From Planococcus sp. CP5-4_YE (lineage in GTDB: Bacteria; Bacillota; Bacilli; Bacillales_A; Planococcaceae): 64,000 nucleotides of DNA. Below the pieces are notes generated by a model. It saw nothing but the letters and a program-made list of their open reading frames with translations, did not search any database and was not told where the DNA came from. Both the position numbers and the translations under genes were made by a program. The stretch lies in contig NZ_JAHPZO010000005.1 of the NCBI RefSeq assembly GCF_019042655.1, positions 176,196-240,195 on the forward strand. The letters are read 5' to 3'. Shown piece after piece: positions 36,642 to 45,869 of this stretch; position 1 is the stretch's first letter; the number at the start of each line of letters is the position of its first letter.

Positions 36642-36812
36642 TCTGTTCATTTATCCGAATAAAGGTATTTTAAAGCGAAAGCTTGCATCCTTTCTGGGAA
36701 TATTGCCGCTCAATGTTCGCCCATTATTCTTCATAACGCAGTGCGTACTAATCGCATTCATCCGCGCAGTTCCTTATACTGATAGAATACCGATTTAATT
36801 AGGAGGAACACC

Positions 36813-37163
36813 ATGGAACTAGTAGAAGTCAATCAACTCCAAGCAGCGATCGATTCATTCGTCGGCAAGGATGTCTACCTTCATCTGGAAACAACGAATG
36901 GCAGCTATGCCAGCCATTTCAATGAAGGCTTTTTCAATGCCGGCGCATTTATCCGCAATGTCGTCATCAACTTCGAACTTGGCAAAGTTGTCGGCGACAG
37001 CCCACACCGCGTCGGGCTGAAATTGCCGCATGGCTGGGTTTACGCACAAGGCATTACCCATTTTGAAATCGATGAAGAAGGCCGTTTGCTGCTCGCCGGC
37101 CACGACGGATCTGGAAAATTGGCGGTGGCGCTGCAACTCAGCAAAACACCGTTCAGCTATTAA
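36813..37163 (+). CDS. yojF: DUF1806 family protein YojF
   Basis: A 116-residue protein of the YojF family: ETTNGSYASHFNEGFFNAGA and VGLKLPHGWVYAQGITHFEI are typical. It precedes bshB2 by 12 bp, the arrangement of yojF-yojG in B. subtilis, which suggests a role linked to bacillithiol metabolism, though none is proven to my knowledge. Confidence 0.85.
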   Translation: MELVEVNQLQAAIDSFVGKDVYLHLETTNGSYASHFNEGFFNAGAFIRNVVINFELGKVVGDSPHRVGLKLPHGWVYAQGITHFEIDEEGRLLLAGHDGSGKLAVALQLSKTPFSY

Positions 37164-37175
37164 GGAGGAATTATA

Positions 37176-37856
37176 ATGACCATCCCGAAAGAACGACATG
37201 TACTGGTCATCTTCCCCCACCCCGACGACGAAGCGTTCGGAGTGTCGGGAACGATTACCACACACATTCAACAAGGAACTCCCGTTACATACGCTTGTTT
37301 GACGCTTGGCGAAATGGGCCGCAATCTTGGCAACCCGCCGTTTGCGACGCGTGAATCTTTGCCTGCTATCCGCAAAAAAGAACTGCTTGCTTCTGCGGAA
37401 GCGATGGGATTGACAGACCTTCGTATGATGGGCCTACGCGATAAAACCCTGGAGTTCGAAGACGATGAAAAAATGGTGCGCATGATGGAAGAACTTATTG
37501 AAGAGACCAACCCTTCCCTAATCATCACGTTCTATCCGGATTTTGCCGTACATCCTGACCACGAAGCAACAGCGCGCGCCGTAGTTCGTGCTGTGCGTCG
37601 CATGGAAGACCGCCCGAAACTTCATTGCGTGGCATTCGCCAACAATACGCTGGGTGTGCTCGGTGAGCCTGACATCGTCTACGATATCAAGCCCGTACGT
37701 GAGCATAAGATGAATTCAATGAAAGCCCATATTTCGCAAACTGCTTGGATGCTCGAGGAAATGGAACACAAGCTGCAGAATGGCGATACCGAAACCGAAA
37801 ACTGGCTGACCCTTGAACGGTTCTACGCTTACCGCTGGGACCAGGATTTCGAGTAG
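37176..37856 (+). CDS. bshB2: bacillithiol biosynthesis deacetylase BshB2
   Basis: A 226-residue LmbE-like zinc deacetylase. The zinc site is FPHPDDEAFGVSG near residue 12 plus HPDHEATARAVV near residue 125; TLGEMGRNLGNPP and MGLRDKTLEF are typical. It removes acetate from N-acetylglucosaminyl-malate on the way to bacillithiol, or from bacillithiol conjugates. It is translated with yojF. Confidence 0.92.
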   Translation: MTIPKERHVLVIFPHPDDEAFGVSGTITTHIQQGTPVTYACLTLGEMGRNLGNPPFATRESLPAIRKKELLASAEAMGLTDLRMMGLRDKTLEFEDDEKMVRMMEELIEETNPSLIITFYPDFAVHPDHEATARAVVRAVRRMEDRPKLHCVAFANNTLGVLGEPDIVYDIKPVREHKMNSMKAHISQTAWMLEEMEHKLQNGDTETENWLTLERFYAYRWDQDFE

Positions 37857-37865
37857 GATGCCGCC

Positions 37866-37913
37866 AAATCCCGCCCCGCACGTCGAAAAGACCTGCTAGG
37901 CGGGATTTTTTTG
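37866..37913 (+). terminator. terminator of yojF-bshB2
   Basis: AAATCCCGCC / GGCGGGATTT stem with a loop of about 22 bases and T7. The following stretch 37914-38188 is AT-rich and holds no gene; TATAAT hexamers at 38132 and 38141 may be -10 elements for the next gene. Confidence 0.75.
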
Positions 37914-38188
37914 TTCTCCAAAACACTTCTTCAGAGATTCCTTCTGACGAATCTCAGGTCAAGCAGTATCGTTATTCCTCTTTCTACCCAAAATAAACAG
38001 CTGGAGATGCTCCGCCAATATTATCCATATTCAGCAATAAGATTTTCTTTCTCAAAAATACTATTATTTTCTTCTGTTTTCAGATAATATAAACATTACT
38101 AATGACAGCGGTTCCAAAGGGGAGGGTGTTGTATAATTAGTATAATATGCGTTTATTCATACATTAAAAAGAAAAGGGGAATACTATT

Positions 38189-39559
38189 TTGAAAAAGTTT
38201 TCAGCTTCTACTTGGTTATTATTCCTGATTCCGTCATTCCTGGGGATCTTGTTGTTCCTTGTTCCAGTGCCCACAACAAATGCTGATGGTGATACAGAAT
38301 GGATGGTTACTATTGCAGTCTTAGCAAATTGGATGGCTGGAGAAATTACCTCTATCGTCCCGTGGATTTTGTTAATTCTTTTAACTATCGCTGCTGTAGG
38401 ATCATTGTTGTACATAACAAAGAAACCAGTTACTGATGGGAATGTAGCATTTTTCAACAAATTGTTTAATGTTAATTTATTCTGGACAATAACTAGATTA
38501 GTGGCAGCTATTTTTGCATTTATGGTTCTTTTTCAAGTTGGTCCAGAAGCTATCTGGAGCGATGCAACAGGTGGTCTTTTATTAGATGGTGAGGACGGAT
38601 TATTGTCCTTCTTGTTTACAATCTTTTTATTTGCTGGACTTCTACTTCCATTATTGATGAATTTTGGGCTTCTAGAATTCTTTGGTACAATGATGTCGAA
38701 AATTATGCGCCCTCTGTTCCGACTGCCTGGTCGTTCATCAATCGATGCATTAGCATCATGGGTAGGCGACGGGACTATCGGCGTACTTTTAACTAATAAA
38801 CAATATGAAGAAAATAAGTACACGCAACGAGAAGCCGCTATCATTGGAACAACTTTTTCAGTAGTATCAATTACATTCGCTATTGTTGTTATTGGCGAAA
38901 TCGGTCTTGCAAATTATTTCCTTCCGTACTATGGAACTGTTATTCTTACTGGCGTATTACTTGCTCTAATTATGCCAAGGATCTACCCTCTAACTAACAA
39001 ACCTACTACTTTTATAGATGGCTCTGCACAAGATTCTCAAACAGAAGACGTACCCAAAGGTTACAATGTCGCTTCACATGGTATCGAAAAAGCATTAGAA
39101 AAAGCAGATCGCAATCGATCAGTAGTTACCTTCTTTAAAGATGGATTCAAAAACGTTCTTGATATGTGGATTGGAGTCGCTCCTGTTGTAATGGCATTTG
39201 GAACGATCGCACTCATTCTTGCTGAGTATACTTCAACATTCACCATACTTGGAACTCCATTCGAGCCTTATTTAAACTTACTCGGAATTCCTGAAGCTGC
39301 TGAGGCTGCCCAATTGATGGTCATTGGATTTGCGGACATGTTTTTACCAGCTATTCTAGGTGCTGGCATTGAGTCTGAGATGACTCGTTTTGTTGTCGCT
39401 ACTATGTCTGTTACCCAGTTAATTTATATGTCCGAAGTTGGTGGACTGCTGCTCGGTTCTAAGATTCCAGTGAATATAGTGGATTTAATTATTATCTTCC
39501 TGCTTCGTACAATTATCGCCTTGCCAATTATAGCGGGTGTTGCACATTTATTGTTTTAA
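38189..39559 (+). CDS. YjiH family membrane protein (nucleoside-recognition/Gate domain)
   Basis: The 456-residue protein has about eleven membrane helices and two Gate-type halves; GRSSIDALASWVGDGTIGVLLTNKQYEE near residue 185 resembles the spore-maturation SpmA/nucleoside-recognition family to which YjiH belongs. Its substrate is not known. The start is TTG at 38189 with AGGGGA eight bases upstream. Base use is clearly more AT-rich than its neighbours, with many TTA, ATT and AAT codons, suggesting late transfer. It stands alone, converging on tdh at a shared terminator. Confidence 0.78.
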   Translation: MKKFSASTWLLFLIPSFLGILLFLVPVPTTNADGDTEWMVTIAVLANWMAGEITSIVPWILLILLTIAAVGSLLYITKKPVTDGNVAFFNKLFNVNLFWTITRLVAAIFAFMVLFQVGPEAIWSDATGGLLLDGEDGLLSFLFTIFLFAGLLLPLLMNFGLLEFFGTMMSKIMRPLFRLPGRSSIDALASWVGDGTIGVLLTNKQYEENKYTQREAAIIGTTFSVVSITFAIVVIGEIGLANYFLPYYGTVILTGVLLALIMPRIYPLTNKPTTFIDGSAQDSQTEDVPKGYNVASHGIEKALEKADRNRSVVTFFKDGFKNVLDMWIGVAPVVMAFGTIALILAEYTSTFTILGTPFEPYLNLLGIPEAAEAAQLMVIGFADMFLPAILGAGIESEMTRFVVATMSVTQLIYMSEVGGLLLGSKIPVNIVDLIIIFLLRTIIALPIIAGVAHLLF

Positions 39560-39564
39560 CTCAA

Positions 39565-39603
39565 TAAAAAGGCGCTTTTCCGGTTTCGGAAAAGCGCCTT
39601 TTT
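39565..39603. terminator. bidirectional terminator between yjiH-type gene and tdh
   Basis: Perfect AAAAAGGCGCTTTTCCG / CGGAAAAGCGCCTTTTT arms round a 3-base loop, U-tailed in both directions. Confidence 0.92.
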
Positions 39604-39604
39604 A

Positions 39605-40549
39605 TTATGCTTGCTGCAATTTTTGTTTTAATTTTTCCAGCATGTCTGCCGTCATGGCATCCAAGTCGTACTCAGTTTTGAAGTTCCATTCGTCTTTTGC
39701 GGCACTGGCATCGATACTATCCGGCCAGCTGGCTGCGATTGCTTGGCGCGCTGGATCGACATCATAGCTCAATTTGAAATCCGGGAGATGCTTGCGGATT
39801 GATGCCGCGATCTCTTCAGGTTCAAAGCTCATCGCCGTGACGTTGAATGCGTTGCGGTGAACGAGCTTGTCTGCATCAGCTTCCATCAAGTCGACGATCG
39901 CTTGAAGCGCATCCGGCATATACATCATGTCCATGCGGGTGCCCTCAGCAATATAGGAGGTGTAGCTTCCTTTTTCGATTGCCTGGTAATAGATGTCCAC
40001 AGCGTAATCGGTCGTTCCGCCCCCTGGAGGCGCCACGTTGGAGATCAAGCCAGGGAAACGAAGGCCGCGGGTATCGACGCCGAATTTCGTGAAGTAATAA
40101 TCACACAGCAATTCTCCTGCTACTTTATTGACACCGTACATTGTTGTCGGCCGTTGAAGCGTGTCTTGCGGGGTGTCGTTTTTCGGTGTTGAAGGGCCGA
40201 ATGCGCCGATCGAGCTTGGCGTGAAAAATTGCATATCGAGTTCACGGGCCGCTTCAAGGGCATTGACCAATCCGCCCATATTCAAGTTCCATGCAAGCAG
40301 TGGCTTTTCTTCTGCAGTCGCAGACAATAGCGCTGCCATATGGATCATTGTGTCGGCATCGAAGTCACGCGCTAAAGTCAACATACGTTCTGCATCTGTC
40401 ACGTCCAAGATTTCGAAAGGACCGTCTTGATTATCGGATGGCCGGATATCGGTCGCCAATACATTTTCCGCACCATAAGTTTCACGTAATTTGCCTACTA
40501 ATTCTGAGCCGATTTGCCCTAAAGCTCCTGTCACCATGATTCGTTTCAT
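39605..40549 (-). CDS. tdh: L-threonine 3-dehydrogenase, SDR (epimerase-like) type
   Basis: A 314-residue short-chain dehydrogenase of the extended class, with NAD site [12 protein letters not shown] at the N-terminus, catalytic [12 protein letters not shown] (YxxxK) near residue 138, and substrate segment [25 protein letters not shown], characteristic of SDR-type threonine dehydrogenases rather than UDP-sugar epimerases. It gives 2-amino-3-oxobutyrate, the substrate of Kbl, whose gene lies 6.4 kb away on the same strand. AAAGGAG precedes the ATG. Confidence 0.88.
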   Translation of the reverse strand: MKRIMVTGALGQIGSELVGKLRETYGAENVLATDIRPSDNQDGPFEILDVTDAERMLTLARDFDADTMIHMAALLSATAEEKPLLAWNLNMGGLVNALEAARELDMQFFTPSSIGAFGPSTPKNDTPQDTLQRPTTMYGVNKVAGELLCDYYFTKFGVDTRGLRFPGLISNVAPPGGGTTDYAVDIYYQAIEKGSYTSYIAEGTRMDMMYMPDALQAIVDLMEADADKLVHRNAFNVTAMSFEPEEIAASIRKHLPDFKLSYDVDPARQAIAASWPDSIDASAAKDEWNFKTEYDLDAMTADMLEKLKQKLQQA

Positions 40550-40644
40550 TTTTCAAGCACTCCTTTTCTATAAAACATTTGTCCACTCTAAAAAGACAAC
40601 GCTGTCTTTTCAAATGCTTTCATATCAAGCTTTTCGTTAAATTA

Positions 40645-40673
40645 ATTATAAATTGTTCTCTTTAAAAAAACAA
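40645..40673 (-). promoter_or_regulatory. candidate promoter of tdh
   Basis: TTGTTT (40668-40673) and TATAAT (40645-40650) on the minus strand, 17 bases apart. The leader to the tdh ATG is about 95 bases. Confidence 0.45.
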
Positions 40674-40687
40674 TGGCTTTTGCTTAT

Positions 40688-40716
40688 TTTACACAGCCGA
40701 TTAAACCTACTATACA
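40688..40716 (+). promoter_or_regulatory. candidate promoter of the tcyABC-type operon
   Basis: TTTACA (40688-40693) and TATACA (40711-40716) with 17 bases between, back to back with the tdh promoter and about 70 bases before the first gene. Confidence 0.5.
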
Positions 40717-40789
40717 GGTAAGCTTTATTATGTTTAAATAGAACAACAACGCCATGAAGGCAAAAATTTAATGAAATGGGGAACCACCG

Positions 40790-41605
40790 ATGAAGAAACA
40801 ATGGGCATTTCTGCCGGTCGGCGCAGCTGCATTATTTCTAGCAGCTTGCGGATCTTCCGACAGCGCAGACAACACAGACTCAAACAACTCAGAAGGCGAA
40901 ACGGACTTGCTCGCCGAAATCCAGGAAGAAGGAACTTTGGTCATCGGGACTGAAGGAACATACCCTCCTTTCACATTCCATGACGACAGCGGAGAATTGA
41001 CAGGCTTTGACGTGGAAATTGCCCGTGAAGTCGCGGACCGTCTCGGTGTCGAAGCGGAATTCCTTGAAACGCAATGGGATGCGATGTTCGCAGGGCTCGA
41101 TGCCGAGCGTTTTGATATGGTCGCCAACCAAGTCGGCATTAACGAAGAACGTCAGGAAAGCTATGATTTCTCAGATCCGTACATCACTTCAACAGCAGTT
41201 CTTGTTGTAGCTGAAGGCAATGAAGAAATCCAAAGTTTTGATGATTTGGAAGGCAAGCTCTCTGCGCAATCATTGACAAGTAATTACGCCGAAACAGCTA
41301 CTTCCTACGGTGCAGAACTTGAAAGTGTTGAAGGCTTTAACCAGGCAATCGAGTTATTGGTATCGGGCCGTGTCGATTCGACGATCAATGACAATTTGAC
41401 GGTCCTAGACTTCCAGAACCAACGTCCGGACGCAGGCATCAAAGTCGTCGATAAATCTGACGATGCGGCGCAAAGTGCGTTATTGTTCAGAAAAGGCAAC
41501 GAAACATTCGTCGAAGCAGCAAATGAGGCTCTTGCTGAAATGATCGAAGACGGCACATACGAAGAAATCTCCAATAAGTGGTTCGGCGAAAATGTACTTG
41601 AATAG
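40790..41605 (+). CDS. tcyA: amino-acid ABC transporter lipoprotein (cystine type)
   Basis: A 271-residue solute-binding protein with a lipoprotein signal (lipobox LAAC near residues 17-20), an acidic low-complexity linker, then a family 3 binding domain: [36 protein letters not shown], and [20 protein letters not shown]. The ensemble with the next two genes resembles TcyABC of B. subtilis, an L-cystine importer. Cystine is the best guess, not proven by sequence. Confidence 0.82.
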   Translation: MKKQWAFLPVGAAALFLAACGSSDSADNTDSNNSEGETDLLAEIQEEGTLVIGTEGTYPPFTFHDDSGELTGFDVEIAREVADRLGVEAEFLETQWDAMFAGLDAERFDMVANQVGINEERQESYDFSDPYITSTAVLVVAEGNEEIQSFDDLEGKLSAQSLTSNYAETATSYGAELESVEGFNQAIELLVSGRVDSTINDNLTVLDFQNQRPDAGIKVVDKSDDAAQSALLFRKGNETFVEAANEALAEMIEDGTYEEISNKWFGENVLE

Positions 41606-42293
41606 TATTTTCTCAAACCCTGAACGGTTGGAGCGGCTAGGCGACATCGCCCAGTCCTCCTTCTTGCCTTTGATCGAAGCGGCTGTGCAATTCACTTTGC
41701 CGCTTTCGGTCATTTCTTTTATACTCGGGCTCTTCCTGGCGGTCGTCACTGCACTTGCCCGCATTTCCACCGTCCGGATTTTCCAATGGATTGCGCGCGT
41801 CTACGTTTCGATCATCCGGGGCACGCCGCTGCTTGTTCAATTGTTTATCCTGTTTTACGGCTTGCCGACGGTCGGTGTCACCATTGACCCATTCCCAGCA
41901 GCTGTTATCGGGTTTTCTTTGAATGTCGGCGCTTATGCCTCTGAAGTCATCCGCGCAGCGATCTTGTCGATTCCAAAAGGCCAATGGGAAGCAGCCGATA
42001 CGATTGGCATGTCTTATTCACAAACTTTGCGGCGCGTGATCTTGCCTCAAGCATCGCGCGTCTCGGTGCCACCACTATCCAACACGTTCATCAGCCTGGT
42101 CAAAGATACCTCTCTTGCTGCATTGATTTTGGTGACAGAAATGTTCCGCGTCGCCCAGCAGATCGCTGCGACTAATTACGAGTTCCTGCTGCTTTACGGG
42201 CAGGCAGCCTTGATCTACTGGATCATTTGCTTCTTGCTGTCACTCGTCCAAGGGCGATTGGAAAATCGTTTTGACCGCTATGTTTCCCGTTAA
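41592..42293 (+). CDS. tcyB: amino-acid ABC transporter permease (cystine type)
   Basis: A 233-residue HisM/GlnP-type permease with about five helices. [20 protein letters not shown] and the [22 protein letters not shown] coupling loop are standard. It overlaps the binding-protein gene by 14 bp, suggesting coupled translation. Confidence 0.88.
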   Translation: MYLNSIFSNPERLERLGDIAQSSFLPLIEAAVQFTLPLSVISFILGLFLAVVTALARISTVRIFQWIARVYVSIIRGTPLLVQLFILFYGLPTVGVTIDPFPAAVIGFSLNVGAYASEVIRAAILSIPKGQWEAADTIGMSYSQTLRRVILPQASRVSVPPLSNTFISLVKDTSLAALILVTEMFRVAQQIAATNYEFLLLYGQAALIYWIICFLLSLVQGRLENRFDRYVSR

Positions 42294-42324
42294 ATCCACA
42301 TTGATCCAGAGATAGGAGTTTATT

Positions 42325-43074
42325 ATGATTTCAATTAAAAATTTGCATAAGAGCTTCGGCGAGCTGGAAGTGCTGAAAGGTATCGATCTTGACGTCGAAA
42401 AAGGACAGACCATCGTCGTCATCGGTCCTTCCGGTTCAGGAAAAACTACTTTTCTCCGATGCCTCAATATTTTGGAGAAACCAAGTGATGGCACTGTTGA
42501 AATCGGCGGGCTTGTTGCTGATTTCTCGAAGCCGATGTCGAAAAAACAAATCATGGCCTTCCGCAAGCAATCGGCGATGGTCTTCCAGCATTACAATCTG
42601 TTTCCGCATATGACCGCACTTGATAATATTTTAGAAGGCCCCCTCACTGTCCAGAAAAAGGACAAAGCGGAAGCAAAAAAGAAAGCATTGGCATTGCTCG
42701 AGAAAGTTGGTCTGTCGGATAAAGCCGATTCGTACCCACATCAGCTATCAGGCGGCCAGCAACAGCGCGTCGGCATCGCCCGTGCGCTGGCACTTGAACC
42801 GAAAGTCATGCTGTTCGACGAACCGACTTCAGCACTTGACCCGGAACTCGTTGGAGAAGTACTGCAAGTCATGAAAGATTTGGCCCAAGAAGGCATGACG
42901 ATGGTCGTCGTGACCCACGAAATGCGCTTTGCTAAAGGCGCCGCAGACGAAGTACTGTTCATGGATGCTGGACGCATCGTTGAACGCGGCACCCCAGCCG
43001 AAGTCTTCAATCATCCGAAAGAAGAACGGACACAGCGCTTTTTGAACCTAATCCAAAACACAGACACTATTTAA
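42325..43074 (+). CDS. tcyC: amino-acid ABC transporter ATPase (cystine type)
   Basis: A 249-residue polar amino-acid ATPase: Walker [14 protein letters not shown]-loop [14 protein letters not shown], signature [15 protein letters not shown], Walker [15 protein letters not shown] and switch histidine VVVTHEM. It closes the importer operon, which ends at a strong hairpin. Confidence 0.92.
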   Translation: MISIKNLHKSFGELEVLKGIDLDVEKGQTIVVIGPSGSGKTTFLRCLNILEKPSDGTVEIGGLVADFSKPMSKKQIMAFRKQSAMVFQHYNLFPHMTALDNILEGPLTVQKKDKAEAKKKALALLEKVGLSDKADSYPHQLSGGQQQRVGIARALALEPKVMLFDEPTSALDPELVGEVLQVMKDLAQEGMTMVVVTHEMRFAKGAADEVLFMDAGRIVERGTPAEVFNHPKEERTQRFLNLIQNTDTI

Positions 43075-43106
43075 AACCCTCGGCGCTCAAGCGCCGAGGG
43101 TTTTTC
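43075..43106. terminator. terminator after tcyC
   Basis: CCCTCGGCGC / GCGCCGAGGG stem, 4-base loop, T5 on the plus strand and A4 before it, so it may also stop the minus-strand unit. Confidence 0.88.
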
Positions 43107-43113
43107 ATGTTAT

Positions 43114-43320
43114 TCAGGAAACACCGATCATAACAGCAACCACAAGTGCGACAAGCGCAATCGCTAACCAAACGAGGACCAGTTTCCAAACAAATTTCAC
43201 CCATTTTTCATAAGGGATTCCAGCTACTGCCAAATATCCCATTAAAGAAGCAGATGTCGGAATGATTGAATTGGTGATGCCGTCCCCGTATTGATAAGCA
43301 AAAATTGCAGGTTTATCGTC
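43114..43320 (-). pseudogene. 3' remnant of a YfcC-family transporter gene
   Basis: No annotated frame covers this stretch, but the minus strand codes without stops for about 68 residues ending in TGA at 43114: it includes AIFAYQYGDGITNSIIPTSA, then SLMGYLAVAGIPYEKWVKFVWK and a final hydrophobic helix. This matches the C-terminal end of YfcC-type (C4-dicarboxylate/arginine-ornithine antiporter-like) carriers. There is no start: an in-frame TAG lies just upstream, and the frame overlaps the last codon of the epimerase gene. The 5' nine tenths are gone, so this is a deletion relic. Confidence 0.75.
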
Positions 43321-44443
43321 ATGCAGGTTGGCCTCCTACTATACAAGATGCGACCGCCAATTTCTTCAGCTTCTCCGGATCGACTTCAATGCCGAGTCCT
43401 GGCTTGCCGCTCAAGAGTACATGTGGATGCTCGTACTTCAAGTCGCCGATTTCTTCACTGAATAACAGCGGCCCTGTCAGTTCTGTGCTTTCGATATTGA
43501 TCCGTGCCATCGCCGCGTGATATCCGGCACTTGAAGCGACCGATGATTCCACCATCGAACCGATCTGGCACAGCATGCCCGCCGCTTCTGCCGTTTTCGC
43601 CATTTGCACCGCATGGAAAATGCCGCCGCATTTCATCAGTTTAATGTTGATGACATCGGCTGCATCGAGACGGATGATTTCAAGCAAATCTTCCATCGAT
43701 TGTACCGTTTCGTCTGCCATGATCGGAACGGCTGTTTTTTGCCTCACTTCGGCTAAGCCGCGGATATCGCCCATGCGGATCGGCTGCTCGACCCAGCTGA
43801 CCCCAGCCATTTCAAGTTGGCGAATCGCCGAAACAGCTGTTCCGACCGATTTCCAGCCCTGGTTGACATCAACCCGGATCGGCATATCTGGTCCCACTTC
43901 ATTCCGCACGGCCAAAATACGTTCCACGTCCAATTGTGCATTGTCTGCCCCTACTTTCAATTTCAACGAACCATACCCCGCTTCGACGGCTTGTTTTGCT
44001 TTTGATGCCATGATTTCAGGCGACTCGATGCTCAAAACGCGCGGATAGGACAAATGTTCTTTTGACTGCCCGCCAAGTAAATTATAGACCGGCTGTCCCG
44101 CAGCTTTGCCCATTAAATCGTAACAAGCGATATCGACTGCGGCCTTCGCCGCCGGATTACCAGCCAAGATTCCGTTCATTTTATGATGGATCGCTTCAAT
44201 ATCGAATGGGTTCATGCCAATCACGGCCGGCAAGAACAATCCCTTCAGCACTTCGTAGCTCGCCGTAAAATACTCGCCTGTTACATGCTCATCCGGTACA
44301 GCCTCCCCGTATCCGACCAAACCGTTATCCGTCTCCAGTTCAAGAATCAAAGACGGCATATCCGGATAGGTCGCATAGGAGATAATGAATGGTTCATGCA
44401 AAGGAAAACGCACTGCATGCAATCGTGCTTGTATAATTTTCAT
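43319..44443 (-). CDS. dipeptide epimerase (L-Ala-D/L-Glu epimerase type, enolase superfamily)
   Basis: A 374-residue mandelate-racemase/muconate-cycloisomerase protein. Catalytic parts are the KxK-type segment GSLKLKVGADN near residue 160, metal ligands in RVDVNQGW, SWVEQPI and IMADETVQS, and the second lysine in INIKLMKCGG. It probably epimerises dipeptides from cell-wall recycling. The ATG at 44443 is chosen over 44458, which lies on top of the GGGGGG ribosome site. It is divergent from an M20 amidohydrolase, and a carrier relic lies just downstream. Confidence 0.82.
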   Translation of the reverse strand: MKIIQARLHAVRFPLHEPFIISYATYPDMPSLILELETDNGLVGYGEAVPDEHVTGEYFTASYEVLKGLFLPAVIGMNPFDIEAIHHKMNGILAGNPAAKAAVDIACYDLMGKAAGQPVYNLLGGQSKEHLSYPRVLSIESPEIMASKAKQAVEAGYGSLKLKVGADNAQLDVERILAVRNEVGPDMPIRVDVNQGWKSVGTAVSAIRQLEMAGVSWVEQPIRMGDIRGLAEVRQKTAVPIMADETVQSMEDLLEIIRLDAADVINIKLMKCGGIFHAVQMAKTAEAAGMLCQIGSMVESSVASSAGYHAAMARINIESTELTGPLLFSEEIGDLKYEHPHVLLSGKPGLGIEVDPEKLKKLAVASCIVGGQPA

Positions 44444-44513
44444 AATGAAGCCCCCCATTTATAAGTAGTCGTGTATGATTATACTATAAAAGTTTTATAA
44501 ATAGCGCAATAAT

Positions 44514-44543
44514 TTGGAAGCTTGCTAAAATACGGCGTATAAT
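44514..44543 (+). promoter_or_regulatory. promoter of the M20 amidohydrolase gene
   Basis: TTGGAA (44514-44519) and TATAAT (44538-44543), spacer 18. A palindrome TATAAAA-G-TTTTATA at 44485-44499 lies in the same divergent gap and could be a regulator site for both genes. Confidence 0.55.
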
Positions 44544-44592
44544 GGCGTCAGTGTAATTTAAAATTTTTGTAGTATAAAGGAGTTTGCCGAAA

Positions 44593-45792
44593 ATGAATTT
44601 ACTAAATCAAACCGACACATTGATCGATTCCTTGCAACAGGACATGGTGGATATTCGCCGCCATCTGCATATGCACCCCGAACTATCCCATCAGGAAGTC
44701 GAAACGCCTGCCTATATTGCGGAACGTTTAGAGGAAATGGGTGTTGAAGTGCGTCGAGGCGTTGGCGGACGGGGCGTCGTTGGGACCATCCGTGGCGGCA
44801 AACCCGGCAAGACGATCGCTTTTCGTGCAGATTTTGATGCGTTGCCGATTGATGACCAAAAAGATGCACCTTACAAATCGATGGTCCCAGGCGTCATGCA
44901 TGCTTGTGGACACGATGGCCATACTGCTGGTCTCTTGGGATTTGCAAAAGCGATGATGGCGATAAAAGATGAGCTGCCCGGGACAATCGTGCTGATCCAT
45001 CAATTCGGTGAAGAGTTATCGCCTGGCGGTGCACGCGCGATGATCGAAGATGGCTGCCTCAATGGCGTCGATCTCGTGTTCGGCGCGCATCTCCAAAGCA
45101 AAATGGAATCCGGCAAAGTCTATCTTCGCGATGGCTACTTGCAAGCTTCCGAAGACGCCATCAAAATCACCGTCTATGGCGCCGGGACCCATGGCGCCGA
45201 GCCTCATACCGGCATCGATCCGATCCTTGCTGCGAGCCATATTATGGTCGCCTTGCAATCGATTGTCAGCCGTAATGCCGATCCATTGAAAGAACTCGTC
45301 GTGTCGATCGGCAAATTCCATGCGGGTGATGCTGACAATGTCATTCCAAGCAAAGCCGTCATGGAAGGCACCATCCGTGTATTCGACCCGGAACTGCGCA
45401 AGCTCGCCAGCGAACGTGTGCGTTCAGTCGCAGAAAACGTCGCCGCTGCCATGGGTGCTCGCGCCGAAGTAATTGTCGAGACCGGCTACGATTCGCTGTG
45501 GAACCACCCGGGTGCGGCAGAAATCGTCCGCGCTTCCGCACGACCTATCGTCGGTGAAGACAATGTCATCGACATCGATCCGATCATGCCAGTGGAGGAT
45601 TTTTCATATTACACCCAAGCGAGACCAGGCGCATTCTTTTTCATCGGGGCAAAAATGGCAGATGAAGCGCTCGTCTATCCGCATCATCACGAAAACTTCG
45701 ATTTCAATGAAGACGCGATGAATACGACCGCAAAAGTGTTCGCTTCCATCTATTTCAACGCCCAGCAAGCAGAAACCGATTCTGCAGAATAA
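44593..45792 (+). CDS. M20-family amidohydrolase
   Basis: A 399-residue metal-dependent amidohydrolase of the aminoacylase/hippurate hydrolase class. Metal ligands are in MHACGHDGHTAGLLG near residue 105, HQFGEELSPGGARAMIEDG and the C-terminal PHHHENFDFNEDAM; GAGTHGAEPHTGIDPI is the dimerisation-domain motif. It cleaves N-acyl amino acids or similar amides. ATG at 44593 has AAAGGAG ten bases upstream; the TTG at 44584 is too close. It probably works with the divergent epimerase on peptides. Confidence 0.9.
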   Translation: MNLLNQTDTLIDSLQQDMVDIRRHLHMHPELSHQEVETPAYIAERLEEMGVEVRRGVGGRGVVGTIRGGKPGKTIAFRADFDALPIDDQKDAPYKSMVPGVMHACGHDGHTAGLLGFAKAMMAIKDELPGTIVLIHQFGEELSPGGARAMIEDGCLNGVDLVFGAHLQSKMESGKVYLRDGYLQASEDAIKITVYGAGTHGAEPHTGIDPILAASHIMVALQSIVSRNADPLKELVVSIGKFHAGDADNVIPSKAVMEGTIRVFDPELRKLASERVRSVAENVAAAMGARAEVIVETGYDSLWNHPGAAEIVRASARPIVGEDNVIDIDPIMPVEDFSYYTQARPGAFFFIGAKMADEALVYPHHHENFDFNEDAMNTTAKVFASIYFNAQQAETDSAE

Positions 45793-45801
45793 TAAAGCAT
45801 A

Positions 45802-45836
45802 TTCCCCCTTTCAGCTTATTGCTGGAGGGGGATTTT
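45802..45836 (+). terminator. terminator of the M20 gene
   Basis: TCCCCCTTTCAGC / GCTGGAGGGGGA stem with a short loop and T4, about ten bases beyond the stop. Confidence 0.8.
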
Positions 45837-45869
45837 AGTGTAAGCTGACCGGAAAAGGGATGGGCAAGT

